A model generated the notes under the pieces. The model was not told where the DNA came from, searched no databases, and saw nothing but the letters and a program-made list of their open reading frames with translations. 64,000 nt of DNA, taken from Erwinia sorbitola (GTDB taxonomy: Bacteria > Pseudomonadota > Gammaproteobacteria > Enterobacterales > Enterobacteriaceae). The stretch lies in the NCBI RefSeq assembly GCF_009738185.1, contig NZ_CP046509.1, positions 2,297,501-2,361,500 of the forward strand. Reading direction: 5' to 3'. This document shows positions 7,961 through 19,000 of this stretch, piece after piece. Position 1 is the first letter of the stretch. The number at the start of each line of letters is the position of its first letter. Position numbers and translations under genes: made by a program.

Positions 7961-8886
7961 AGTTCCCTTTTGTCAGCAAGTGAGGCGTTATGACGGGCCA
8001 GATGCAGCGCGCCCGCCATGGCATCCAGCTGCGGTGCCACCAGCAGCGCACGGATATCATCATCAAGCCACGGCTCTACCGGCGAGGCCAGCCCGCCCAT
8101 TAATGCAATGCGGCCGTTGCTCAGTGAGCGCAGTCGGCGCACCATCATAGCGATATCGTCAGCGGTTTGCTGAATCAACTTAACGGCGTGAGGATCCTGC
8201 GCGTCTGCCGCACTGAATACCTCTGGTACCACGCTCGCCCAGTCCCCCGGCATGGCGCTGCGCGTCCAGAGCAGCATCTCTTCCGCGCTGTGATGGAAGC
8301 GCGCCATAACGGCCTGCGTGAAGTCGGTTTTTTCAGTCATATCTTCGTGTGCCAGCAGCGCCAGGCGCAATGCGCGACGGCCAAGCTCCGCTCCGGAACC
8401 CTGGTCGGAGAGTGCAAACCCCCAGCCGCCCAGCAGCGTGAAACGTTCGCCGTCCCATGCCGCGCCCTGACTGCCGGTGCCGACGATCATTACCGCCCCT
8501 GCACTTCCCGCATGAGCACCAACGCAGGCAATCTCAACATCACTGATCACCTGCAGGGAGGCACAGGAAGGACGCCAGTCGGCAAGCAGAGCTTTCACCG
8601 AGGCAACATTAGCTCCCGCCAGCCCTGCCACCAGCGCCGTTTTGTTCATCGCCGCAGATGGCAGGCCCGCGGCATCAAAGGCCCGGCCTTTTAGCAGCTC
8701 AACGCTATCGATAGCCTGGGTAAAGTGCGACCAGACATTTGCCGGGCCGCCGGTAACTTCGGCCAGTATCCTGCCGCTGCGATCTGTCAGCCGCGCACGG
8801 CAATGGGTGCCGCCCCCGTCAATACCAAGCAGATAATCTGAATGCACGGGCGCTCCCACTTTTATCTCTGTGAATCGTTGTTTCAT
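7957..8886 (-). CDS. BadF/BadG-family sugar kinase (GlcNAc/glucosamine kinase-like)
   Basis: A 309-residue ASKHA-fold kinase of the BadF/BadG/BcrA/BcrD family, which includes N-acetylglucosamine kinase and the glucosamine kinase GspK. The phosphate-1 loop is LGIDGGGTHCRARL, the second loop is VGTGSQGAAW, and GGWGFALSDQGSGAELGRRAL is the conserved adenosine-side motif. Reaction by family: ATP-dependent phosphorylation of an amino or N-acetylamino sugar after uptake. The ATG at 8886 has a poor ribosome binding site; GTG codons near residues 10-15 are alternatives. It is co-transcribed with the ROK regulator. Confidence 0.85.
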   Translation of the reverse strand: MKQRFTEIKVGAPVHSDYLLGIDGGGTHCRARLTDRSGRILAEVTGGPANVWSHFTQAIDSVELLKGRAFDAAGLPSAAMNKTALVAGLAGANVASVKALLADWRPSCASLQVISDVEIACVGAHAGSAGAVMIVGTGSQGAAWDGERFTLLGGWGFALSDQGSGAELGRRALRLALLAHEDMTEKTDFTQAVMARFHHSAEEMLLWTRSAMPGDWASVVPEVFSAADAQDPHAVKLIQQTADDIAMMVRRLRSLSNGRIALMGGLASPVEPWLDDDIRALLVAPQLDAMAGALHLARHNASLADKREL

Positions 8887-9017
8887 TATTGACCGAACGA
8901 TAGGTTAAAAAAACTTAAATCGCAATAACAAATAAATATGACGAAATTTACGCTGATAAAAAATGATTTATATCAATGCGTTGTTATCTTACCGCTTTGC
9001 GCGTCACAGTACAGTTA

Positions 9018-9044
9018 TTGACATTAGTTTTCCTGTCGTAATAA
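9018..9044 (+). promoter_or_regulatory. candidate sigma70 promoter of the oxidoreductase gene
   Basis: A consensus -35 (TTGACA, 9018-9023) is followed after 15 bases by TAATAA (9039-9044), about 90 bases before the start codon. The spacer is 2 bases short of the optimum, which may mean dependence on an activator. Confidence 0.45.
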
Positions 9045-9135
9045 GTTGGTGGTCAGATAATCTCCAGCTGCCCCTGCCTTTGGACGGCTGGCTTATGTCA
9101 CCTCACGCTCATGCATTTCCGTCAGGGGTTTTAAC

Positions 9136-10281
9136 ATGAAAGTAGGCATTATCGGTCTTGGTTTCCGCCTGTCCCATGTGGTTCACGAGTTCAGCAAAGC
9201 TGATCCCTCCTTCGAACTGGCAGGTTATTACGATCCCGCACCGGCGGGGCTGGAAAATCTGCGCAGTTTCGGTATTGCTGCCGGAGCGGCATGTGATTCG
9301 ATAAACGCGCTGCTGGAACTAAGCGGTCTCGATCTGATTCTGGTGGGTTCCCCTAATTTCTTACACCTGGAGCATATTCGCCAGGCGCTGGCGGCGGGTC
9401 ATCGTGTATTCACGGAAAAACCGGTCGTGATTAATGAAGAGCAGACCATGGAGATGGCAAAGCTGGTGCGCCAGTACGGTAAGGATCGCATTCTGGTGGG
9501 GCTGGTGCTGCGCTACTCTCCGCTGTATCACGATCTGCTGACGGCGCGTGATGAAAACCGTTTGGGGGAAATTACGTCGATTGAAGCCACCGAGCATATC
9601 AAGCCTTACCATGGTGCTTTTTTCCAGCGTGACTGGCGTCGTCTGGAGAAATACGCCGGCCCCTATATACTTGAAAAGTGCTGCCATGATATCGATCTCT
9701 ATCAGGGGCTGATGGGCGAGCGCCCGATACGGGTAGCCAGCTTCGGTGGCCGTAAGTCATTTACTCCGGCCCATGCTCCGCAGGGGGCGGTAACGGTGGA
9801 TTCTGAGGTTTATCACGTTAAGCCGAGCGGATGGTCCAGTACCGATGCCGTCTTTGACAGTGATGCGGATATTGTCGATTACCAGACGGCAATCATTGAA
9901 TATGCGGGCGGCGCTACTCTTTCTTTCCATGCCAATCTGAATGTGCCCGATGAGTTCCGCCGCTTCTGCGTTATCGGTACTGACGGTATGGCCGAGGGAG
10001 ACTTTGTGCGTAATTATTTCCGCGTACATAATGCCCGCACCGGCGAAAAAGAGGTCGACACGGCCTACAGCGGTAACGCCTATGACGGCCATTACGGGGC
10101 GGATGCGCTGATGGCGGAAGAAATTGTAAAACATATTACCCAGGGGACACCGCTAAAAGTATCGGTGGTGGATGCGCTGGAAGCGGGCCTTACAGCAATT
10201 AAAATTGATCAGGCGCGTAAAACACGACAGGTGATCGATTTAACCGAGACCTGGAAAGAATTCGACGCCCACCAGGGCTAA
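9136..10281 (+). CDS. Gfo/Idh/MocA-family oxidoreductase
   Basis: A 381-residue NAD(P)-dependent sugar oxidoreductase. The N-terminal Rossmann motif is VGIIGLGFRLSHVV. The catalytic EKP motif is at VFTEKPVV (around residue 95), and the C-terminal substrate domain includes KCCHDIDLYQGLMGE. The ribosome binding site AGGGG is 7 bases from the ATG. It stands alone as a plus-strand unit next to the kinase/ROK operon, so it probably oxidises the imported sugar or its derivative. No specific substrate can be assigned. Confidence 0.88.
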   Translation: MKVGIIGLGFRLSHVVHEFSKADPSFELAGYYDPAPAGLENLRSFGIAAGAACDSINALLELSGLDLILVGSPNFLHLEHIRQALAAGHRVFTEKPVVINEEQTMEMAKLVRQYGKDRILVGLVLRYSPLYHDLLTARDENRLGEITSIEATEHIKPYHGAFFQRDWRRLEKYAGPYILEKCCHDIDLYQGLMGERPIRVASFGGRKSFTPAHAPQGAVTVDSEVYHVKPSGWSSTDAVFDSDADIVDYQTAIIEYAGGATLSFHANLNVPDEFRRFCVIGTDGMAEGDFVRNYFRVHNARTGEKEVDTAYSGNAYDGHYGADALMAEEIVKHITQGTPLKVSVVDALEAGLTAIKIDQARKTRQVIDLTETWKEFDAHQG

Positions 10282-10369
10282 ACAGGGGGTGAGTTTACAC
10301 CTCCCCTGATCCGGTGCGTTCCCCCTCACCGACAGGATGTTATAGCTATACGGACTGGCACTTACTCTC

Positions 10370-10395
10370 AACCGGCCACTGAGCCGGTTTTTTTT
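10370..10395 (+). terminator. rho-independent terminator
   Basis: A perfect 7-bp stem (AACCGGC / GCCGGTT) with a 6-base loop runs straight into a T-tract ending at 10395. It lies 88 bases past the oxidoreductase stop. A second, weaker GC-rich hairpin is at 10285-10310. Confidence 0.9.
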
Positions 10396-10497
10396 AGTTT
10401 AAAGCACTAAACAACCCCGGTCTGTGGCCGATAATAATTCTGCAATGAGTTTATCCCTCTCAAGTCGCCCATTTCATTTCTATCAGGTTCGGAACGT

Positions 10498-11706
10498 ATG
10501 TTAACGACGCTTATTTATCGAAGTCGCCTGTGCAAAAGCGTCAGTTCGCCTTTTCTGGAACGGCTTTCAGGCAAAGCACAACGCTTTAATGAGACCGTTG
10601 GCGTCACAGGTATTTTGCTGTTTGACGGCGACTACTTTTTACAGATCCTTGAAGGTCAATCTGATGCGATCGATAAGGTGCTTTGCAGAGTCAGTGCCGA
10701 TCCTCATCACCGCGAAATTGTGCAGCTGATGCGTGATTATGCCCCCGAACGGCGTTTCGGTAATCTGGGTATGGCGATTATTGATATGCGCAACCGGCAG
10801 CCCGATGTGCTGATTGAAGAAGTGCTGAAACAAGGTACCGCCAGATATCCGCTCACCTATGGTGATCGGGTATTCAAATTCATCAGAACATTTGTCTCTG
10901 GCCCGCGTAAAAGTCATCTGTCGCTGCCTGATGACAGCCGTCAGTGGCGCTTTGAGAGCGATATTCCCTCGGTACAGGTGACACCGTCACGCCCGGATAA
11001 AGCCGCCTGTCAGTTTGCCCTGCAACCTGTGGTTGAAACCAGCGTGCGGCAGATAAGCTATCTGGAAGCGCTGATACGCAGCCCTTCCGGCGGCTCTCCC
11101 GCAGATTATTTTGCCGCTATCCCGGCCGATAAACTGTATGAAGCCGATTTGTACGCCAAGAATGCTGCTTTTGCTCTGGCAAATCAGATGGATATTGGCA
11201 GCGCGCAGATTGCCGTCAATCTTCGCCCGATGTCTCTGGTGATGGTTCCTGGTGCCGTGAATATTCTGCTGGAGCAGATTGCCAGCAATGGTCTGGTGCC
11301 GGAACAGGTGGTAGTTGAAGTGACAGAAGATGAATTTATTTCCCGCTTTGATGAGTTTGAAAAGGCTATCCACCAGCTGCGTTATGCCGGTATCAGTCTG
11401 GCTATCGACGATTTTGGCGCGGGATTTGCCGGTTTATCTCTGCTCTCCCGGCTTCAGCCAGAAAAACTGAAGATTGATCGCAGCCTGATCGAAAATATTC
11501 AGTCTGACGGGCCTAAGCAGGCGATTGTGAAGGCCATTGTCGACTGCTGTTCAGCGCTGGAGATCACCGTGGTAGCCGAAGGGGTGGAAACCGCAGCGGA
11601 ATGGCGCTGGCTGGAGGCCGCAGGGATACGGCATTTTCAGGGGTATCTGTTTGCCAGACCGCTGCTTAACGGCCTGCCCGCCGTCGCCTGGCCGCATAAA
11701 ATCTGA
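10498..11706 (+). CDS. bluF: BLUF-EAL blue-light sensor protein
   Basis: A 402-residue protein matching E. coli BluF (YcgF). The BLUF domain (about 1-95) has the FAD-photocycle residues: Tyr7 (LIYRS), Asn31 and Gln49 (FLQILEG). The EAL domain (about 160-400) keeps EALIR, AVNLRPMS, EVTEDEF, IDDFGAGFAG, KIDRSL, VVAEGVET and QGYLFARP. E. coli BluF does not cleave c-di-GMP; it acts on the repressor BluR. Here both Asp residues of DDFG and the final Gln are present, so catalysis cannot be excluded. No BluR gene is adjacent. Confidence 0.92.
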   Translation: MLTTLIYRSRLCKSVSSPFLERLSGKAQRFNETVGVTGILLFDGDYFLQILEGQSDAIDKVLCRVSADPHHREIVQLMRDYAPERRFGNLGMAIIDMRNRQPDVLIEEVLKQGTARYPLTYGDRVFKFIRTFVSGPRKSHLSLPDDSRQWRFESDIPSVQVTPSRPDKAACQFALQPVVETSVRQISYLEALIRSPSGGSPADYFAAIPADKLYEADLYAKNAAFALANQMDIGSAQIAVNLRPMSLVMVPGAVNILLEQIASNGLVPEQVVVEVTEDEFISRFDEFEKAIHQLRYAGISLAIDDFGAGFAGLSLLSRLQPEKLKIDRSLIENIQSDGPKQAIVKAIVDCCSALEITVVAEGVETAAEWRWLEAAGIRHFQGYLFARPLLNGLPAVAWPHKI

Positions 11707-11734
11707 TGCTGGTGCTTCTGACGATAACGCTGCG

Positions 11735-12184
11735 CTAACCAAAGGCAGCCTGATGCTTTTTTTTGCGAGCCAGATAATCTTTGTCGGCGCGAATTTGATC
11801 CCAGCACGCCTTAAACACCGCCGCCGCAGCCGCCTTCTCTTCATTGAGTTCATAAGGCAGTACCTCTCCATCGGCATCGTACTTCTTGCCGCCTTTATGG
11901 TTAGCGTAGCGGCGGGCGCGGGTGTACCCCATCTGAATAAACTTGCGTGCCATATCCATGCCGACGAAATCATCGTCAGTGCGGTACTTTTCAAACAGCG
12001 CCATAATCTCCTTTGAAGACTCTTCTGCAATGGCAACCGTTTTGAAGCGCCAGTGCGGCAGGATTTCACCTTTATAAGGCTCAACCATCAAAACCCCCTG
12101 CTCTCCGCGTCCCACACGGTATAGCTCAGGATTTTTACGGCAGTCTGTCTGCTTATAATCCTGCTGATAGTCAAACTCCTTCAT
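11735..12184 (-). CDS. DUF4385 family protein
   Basis: A 149-residue soluble protein that I recognise as DUF4385, from the conserved block KNPELYRVGRGEQGVL, then GEILPHWRFKT, DDFVGMDMARKF and YTRARRYANHKGGKKYD. The function is unknown. The length is normal and the protein is highly charged. It is convergent with bluF. The sequence just upstream on the same strand encodes a possible 38-residue leader peptide whose stop lies 2 bases before this ATG. Confidence 0.85.
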   Translation of the reverse strand: MKEFDYQQDYKQTDCRKNPELYRVGRGEQGVLMVEPYKGEILPHWRFKTVAIAEESSKEIMALFEKYRTDDDFVGMDMARKFIQMGYTRARRYANHKGGKKYDADGEVLPYELNEEKAAAAAVFKACWDQIRADKDYLARKKKHQAAFG

Positions 12185-12186
12185 GG

Positions 12187-12303
12187 TTACTGCCCCTTCC
12201 TGACATGATGTGATTCAGCGCCCGTCAGGCCGCATTTGATACCTTTTAGCCTGGCATAAAGTGCATAGTAAGGCACGTAAAGCGGGTTGAAACGTCTGAG
12301 CAT
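12187..12303 (-). CDS. possible 38-residue small protein upstream of DUF4385
   Basis: The frame begins MLRRFNPLYVPYYALYARLK and continues to a stop placed 2 bases before the DUF4385 ATG, so the two could be translationally coupled. It is basic and tyrosine-rich. The ribosome binding site is poor (AAGTGG right against the ATG). The frame stays open 22 codons further upstream and has a TTG alternative. Only composition and position support it. Confidence 0.3.
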   Translation of the reverse strand: MLRRFNPLYVPYYALYARLKGIKCGLTGAESHHVRKGQ

Positions 12304-12736
12304 CCACTTAAGCCAGAATAAAATATCAATCAAAAAGAATTTCTTATGTTTTTTTGTTAAAAATCATCGTTTGTTGCAGTGTTATACTCTGTTTAGCAGG
12401 TAAGATAGGCGCTCAACAGTCGCCAGGAAGAAATATAAAATATATTCAGGTGTTGTGGGTTATTTGCAGGATATGACAGGACATAACAAAGCCAGGGGTA
12501 TACAGTAGTGATGGCATATCTATTTATAAACTCTTCCTAATAAAATAAATAACAAGGGTTTATTTCAGTATTATCTTTATGTGAGGATGTAATAAATGTT
12601 CTTATTTTTTGATGTTTGATATTCACACCACTTTTAAATTTTTAGTTATGAAAGAATCATATGTAACTGGATCAGCCAGCATAACAATGTCTTAACGACC
12701 GATGATAATAATCGACAGCTATATGAGGTCTGTTTT
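12304..12736. other. AT-rich intergenic region
   Basis: About 430 bases with no supported gene, markedly richer in A/T than the surroundings. It probably holds the promoters of the 55-residue zinc-ribbon gene and of the DUF4385 unit. No convincing sigma70 pair or dyad was found. Confidence 0.4.
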
Positions 12737-12904
12737 ATGTCATTTCTTGAGAATGTAATGAAACGCATCAGCAGTGCAACAACATCTACTGTGACCTGCC
12801 CGCTCTGTGGACACCGTTCAAGCCATGCAGCCAGTAAAATCCGTAAAAATCAAACGCTGCTTTGTCCGGCCTGCAAATCACTTTTTGTTGTTAATAATCA
12901 ATAA
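12737..12904 (+). CDS. 55-residue zinc-ribbon small protein
   Basis: The frame starts MSFLENVMKRISSATTSTVT and holds two Cys pairs, CPLCG at residues 21-25 and CPACK at 43-47, separated by a basic linker (SKIRKNQTL). This is a treble-clef or zinc-ribbon layout. GAGG lies 9 bases before the ATG. Small zinc-ribbon proteins of this size occur in enterobacteria (E. coli YnfU is one I considered, without certainty). It stands alone upstream of the cyclic glucan synthase gene in the same direction; 125 bases separate them. Confidence 0.7.
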   Translation: MSFLENVMKRISSATTSTVTCPLCGHRSSHAASKIRKNQTLLCPACKSLFVVNNQ

Positions 12905-13029
12905 CCGACCACCTCTTCCTTCCCTCCAGCAGATACTGTTTTTTAATTTATTTAGAGCATTTGTGAGATTGTTTCCAACGTAATTTCACAATTGCTCTTG
13001 TGCGCCCGCTTCGCCTGAAGAGCCATATT

Positions 13030-16000
13030 ATGAAATTAAGTCCAAAACATTCATTAAAGATGAAATTACGCGAAAAAATCGCCACTATTAAAAGTAAATG
13101 GCAGGGAGTGCCGGTGGCGGTTAATGACAGTGCGATCAAAGCAGAGCTATTTTCTGCCGCGCAGATGGAACTTTATGGCCAAAAGCTGGCGCGTTCACAT
13201 CGCTTGTCACCAGATAAAATTCCTTACTACTTGCTGAAACGTCTGGACGATAACGAGTCAGTAATTACTAAGAATTGCTATCTGCTTAACAGCGCGGAAA
13301 AAATCAGTATTGCCCCCGCCGGTGAGTGGCTGCTGGATAACTATTATCTGATTGAAGAACAGATCCGCATGGTGCGGCATCATCTGCCTAAGAACTTTGG
13401 TAAAGGACTGCCGGTTCTTGCTGCACCACATGCCTGCCCAAGAATTTATGACATCGCATCGGAAGCGATTGCCCACGGTGACGGACGCTGGGATGTCGCC
13501 AGCCTGACCGGCTATATCAGCGCCTATCAGCGCGTCACACCGTTAACTCTGGGAGAGCTTTGGGCGCTGCCGGGTATGTTACGCCTTGCATTGATTGAGA
13601 ACCTGCGCCGCGTCAGTAGTGAAGTGGCTCAGGCACAAAAAGAGCGCAACCTCGCCGATGCGTGGGTGAGTCAAATCATTGTCTGCGCCGAGAATACTCC
13701 GGCCGACCTGGTGATGGTTATCGCGGATATGGCCCGCTCACGCCCTCCTCTCAGCAGTGCATTTGTTGCTGAACTGGTGCGGCGGTTACAGGGCCGGGGC
13801 AATTTACTTTCCCTGCCGCTCAACTGGGTTGAGCAGCGGCTGGCAGAAAATGGAACCACTACCGACCAGTTGATACATCATTTTAATCAGCAGCTGGCTG
13901 CCAGTCAGCTCTCTGTCAGCAACAGCATCGCTGGTTTACGTTTGCTGAGTGAAACCAACTGGGCTGATTTTTGTGAGGCTTCAAGCCTGGTTGAACAGGT
14001 ACTGCGCGAGGATCCCGCCGGGATCTATCCGCTGATGCATTTTGATACCCGTGACCACTATCGGCATGTGATCGAAAAGCTGGCCCGTATCAGTCACTTT
14101 AGTGAGCTGGATGTTGCGCGTCAGGTTCTGGCCCTCTCACAGGCCGCCAGTTCGCACTTCCCGCAGCACCATATTGGCCATTATCTGATCGGTGAAGAGC
14201 GCCATGTACTGGATAAACAGCTGTCAGCTAATACCAACTGGCTGACTCATCTGCGACATCGTTTTAACCAGGAACCGCTGCTGGCATGGCTGGGCAGCCT
14301 GTGCCTGTTGACTGTCGGGATCACTGCGGAAATTTTACAAACAACCGCCGAACAGGGCATGAACTGGATAATGTGGCTGCTGGCAGCACCGCTGGCGCTG
14401 GTTATCAGTCAGGTGGTGTTGCATCTGCTTAGTGAGGCAACTACCCGCTTCCGCAGCCCGCGCCCGCTTCCGCGTATGGATTTCTCCAACGGCGTTCCGG
14501 CCGAATTCAGCACCATGATTGCCATTCCCTGCCTGCTCACCAGTCGCAAGGCGGCAGAGGCGCTGCTTAATAGTGTGGAAGTCTTCTATCTGGGTAACAA
14601 CAGTGACAATCTCTATTTTGCCTTGCTGACAGATTTCAGCGACTCGTTAACAGAGAGCAAGCCGGAAAACGACATGCTGCTGGAATGGACGATTTCACAA
14701 ATCCACAGCCTTAATCGCCGTTATGCGCCCGATCGCCCGCTATTCTTCTTGCTGCATCGCTCATCCACGTGGAACGAGCAGCAGGGTGTATGGATGGGAT
14801 ATGAGCGCAAACGTGGCAAGCTGGCGGCACTTAACAGCTGGTTGCGCCAGCCCGCAGCACAGTTTTCTCATTGCGCTGGAGATGATAAATCCTTCCCTGT
14901 TGCGGTCAGATATGTCATTACGCTGGATAGCGATACGGTGCTCCCGCGTGATACTGCCCATAAACTGGTCGCAACGATGGCGCATCCGCTCAACCATCCG
15001 ATTTATGATGCTGAGAAACAGCGGGTGGTGAAAGGTTACGGCATTTTGCAGCCAGGACTGGCTGAAGAGATCCCCCTTTCCGGTCAGGGTCGCTATGCGG
15101 CGATATGCAGCAGCCTGCCGGGTAACAACCCTTACTCAATGATGTCCTCAGATATTTACCAGGATCTGTTTGGCGAAGGAACATTTGTCGGCAAAGGGAT
15201 CTATGATGTTGATATTTTTGCGCAAGCGACAGCGAACACCTGTCCTGAAAATCTGGTACTGAGTCATGACCTGCTTGAAGGGTGCTACGCACGTTCCGGG
15301 TTGCTGAGTGAGGTGCTGCTTTACGAGCAGTATCCGGCCAACTATTTATCTGATGTTGCACGGCGCACCCGCTGGATACGTGGCGACTGGCAGCTTCTCA
15401 ACTGGCTAAAGCTGCGGGTAACAAGGGCTGATGGCTCCCGTGATAAGAATCCGCTCAGTACGCTGTCACGCTGGAAATTAGTCGATAACCTTCGCCGCAG
15501 CCTGGTGGCCCCGGCCCTGCTGCTGCTGCTGTTTGCCGCGGTACTGTGGGTTCCGAATCCGCTTTACTGGCTCGTCTTACTGGCGATGGTTCTGCTGTTA
15601 CCCACTGCTCTGGCGATGGTTCAGGATCTCCTGTTCAGCAGTGTTCCGCTATTGCAGCGCCTTACTGGCGTAATCTCCGGCACGCTGCGCCGTTTGACAC
15701 ATATTTTTATCTCTTTTGCCACGCTGCCTCATGAGGCGGGCTACTCCTTACAGGCGATTTTTACCACCCTATGGCGACTGGGAATCTCACGCCGTAACCT
15801 TAATCAGTGGGCCAGCGTTGATCCTTACTCCGGAGCGGAAAAAACATCACCGACCCGTTTCTATCGCGCCATGGGGTTTAATGTTTTTTGCGGTCTGCTG
15901 CTGACGTCGCTGACTGCGCATTATGCACCGGCGTTGCTATGGTTTGCCGTACCTGTCAGCGTGCTGTGGTGCCTGGCACCGTTACTTCTCAGCTGGCTGA

Positions 16001-19000
16001 GTCGCACTCCCGCCCCGGTTACCGCGGCGCTGAATAGCGGACAAAAACGTTTGTTACGCCAGTCCGGCCGCGAGATTTGGGCGTTTTTCGACCACTTCGC
16101 CAGCGCTGAAGAGAACTGGCTGCCGCCGGATAATTATCAGGAACAGCCGAAACCGGCGATCGCCCATCGCACTTCGCCTACCAATATTGGCCTTTCACTG
16201 CTGGCCAACCTCACCGCATATGACTTTGGCTACATACCCGGATCTGAGGCGCTGAGACGTATCACCCTGACCCTCGATACGCTGGATAAAATGGAGCATT
16301 ATCGCGGGCACCTGTTCAACTGGTACGATACCCGCACCCTTGCGCCCCTGAATCCACGCTATGTATCCAGCGTTGACAGCGGCAATATGGCCGGGCACTT
16401 GTTAACGCTTAGTTCGGGGTTAACCCGGCTGCGTCATCAGCCGGTTATGGATGTCAGCAGGATGCTGGAAGGTCTGGATGATACCCTGACCCTGCTGGAA
16501 AACCGCTGGGGCCAGAATGCACCCACCACACTGCGTCAGCTGCATAAACACTGCCGTAATGCCTCGGAGCTGCACCCGTCGCAGCTGCTGGATGAACTGA
16601 GGAAAATGGAGGGATTGAGTCAGCGCCTGCACCCTGCCGGTTCCGATGAAAATACCCCTGTTACCCGCTGGATTAGTCATCTTCAGCAACAGCTGACGCT
16701 ATTTTGTCATGCATGGTCGTCGCTGCTGGGCTGGATTACTCCGGACTGGCAGGGTTCAACTCTGCCCTCCCTGTGCTGGCTGTCAACCGCCACGCCGGAG
16801 GGGCCAGGAGCGCCGACCGCTGAAACGCTGATCGCGGCACGTATACAGATCGATATTATCGCCGAGCTGGAACTGCGGCTGGCCGCGCATGCCAGAATGG
16901 ATTTCGCCTTCCTGTATAACGAAGTCACTAACCAGCTCAGTGTTGGTTATGATTGTGATAATAACCGGCTGGACAGCAGTCATTACGATCTGTTCCCGTC
17001 AGAGATCCGTTTGACGACCTATCTGACCATCGCCACTAATCAGCTACCCGTCAAAAGCTGGTTTGCACTCGGACGTCTGTTTACCAAAATTGGCCACGAT
17101 ACGGCGCTGATGTCCTGGAGTGGCTCGATGTTCGAATATCTGATGCCTGATCTGGTGATGCCAACCTATCCGGGCAGCCTGATGAAGCAAATGAGCCTCT
17201 CTGCGGTTAATCGACAGATTGAATGGGGCAAAGAGCGTGGCGTGCCGTGGGGAGTCTCGGAATCGGGTTATTACGCCTTTGATGCCTCACAAAACTATCA
17301 GTATCACGCATTTGGTGTGCCGGGACTCGGTCTTAAGCGTGGGCTGGCAGGCGATATGGTGGTGGCCCCTTATGCCACTTTCCTGGCGTTAATGGTCACG
17401 CCAGGTAAAGCCTGCGACAACCTCGCCGTGCTGGAAAAAAACGGCGCTCATGGGGAATATGGTTTTTATGAAGCGCTTGATTACACCCCATCGCGTCAGG
17501 CCAGTGGCCAGAGGTTTGCTATCGTCCGCTCCTGGATGGCTCACCACCAGGGGATGTCGTTCCAGGCACTATCACATCTGCTGCACGATGCACCGATGAC
17601 AGAGCGCTTTATGGCGGTACCTGCGTTTCAGTCCGCGCGGCTGCTATTGCAGGAACGGGTGCCTCATAATATCGAGCTTTACAGCCCGCGCAGGCATTTT
17701 GACGCACATGAAGGAACGCTGTTACCGGTTCATTATCAGCCGCGCGAGTTCACCGACGTGGACAGCAGCGCGCCGGAAGTTCAGCTGCTGTCAAATGAGC
17801 ACTATCATCTGATGGTGACGCAGGCCGGCGGCGGCTACAGCCGTTGGAATGACCTGGCCCTCACCCGCTGGCGCAGTGATACCACCTGCGATAACTGGGG
17901 ATCGTACTGCTATATCAGCGACGAAAAAACCGGAGAAGTGTGGAGTAATACCTGGCAGCCAGTGGGATCAGAACCCGATGAATATAAGGCCTCATTTACT
18001 GATGCCGGAGTAGAATTTACCCGCAGGCAAGGCACGCTGCATATCAAAACGCAGATTGTGGTTTCCCCTGAAGATGATATTGAACTGCGCCGCATTACGC
18101 TGACCAATCGGGGCCGCCAGCCACGTACGGTGGCACTCACCAGCTATGCGGAAGTGGTACTGGCCTCTGCCGGGAGCGATCAGGCTCACCCCGCTTTCAG
18201 TAATCTTTTTGTCCAGACCGAATGGATCGCCGATCATGAAGCGATCCTCTGCCATCGCCGGGCGCGTACGCCGGAAGAACAGAGCCCGTGGCTTTTTCAT
18301 ATGATGGTCGTGCATGGCAGAACGGAAAAAACAGCGTCGTTTGAAACCGACCGCGCTGCTTTTATCGGGCGCGGAAATGATACTTCCAGCGCTCTGGCTC
18401 CCGGGCAGAGTGGCCCGCTTGGTAACAGTGCGGGAGCAGTGCTTGATCCGGTGATGGCCGTGCGCCAGTCCCTGCTGTTGCAGCCTGGTGTTCCGGTGAT
18501 CGTTGATATGGTGTACGGCGTTACGCCTGCTCGTGAGCTTAGTCAGGCGCTGCTGGAAAAATACCGTGATTCAGCGATTGCCGACCGCGTATTTGAGCTG
18601 GCATGGTCACACAGCCAGATTGTACTGCGCCAGATGAATGCCAATGAAGATGATGCATCGCTGTTTAACCGTGTTGCCAGCGCGGTGCTGTTCCCTGGTC
18701 CCGAGCTGCGGGCAGAAGCACAAATCATCGCCCGTAACCGACGTGGTCAGAGTGGTCTGTGGGGCTGGACTATCTCCGGAGATCTGCCGATTGTTATTCT
18801 GAACGTCGCCAGTGCGGAGAGCATTCCGCTGATTAATACGCTGATGCAGGCCCACCATTACTGGCGTCTTAAAGGGCTGGCTGTGGATCTGGTGATCCTG
18901 AATGATGGCCCGGGAGGTTATCAGCAAACGCTGCATAACCAGATTATGAACCTGATAGCCGCTGGCTCTGAGTCAGGCCTGACTGATAAATCGGGCGGTA

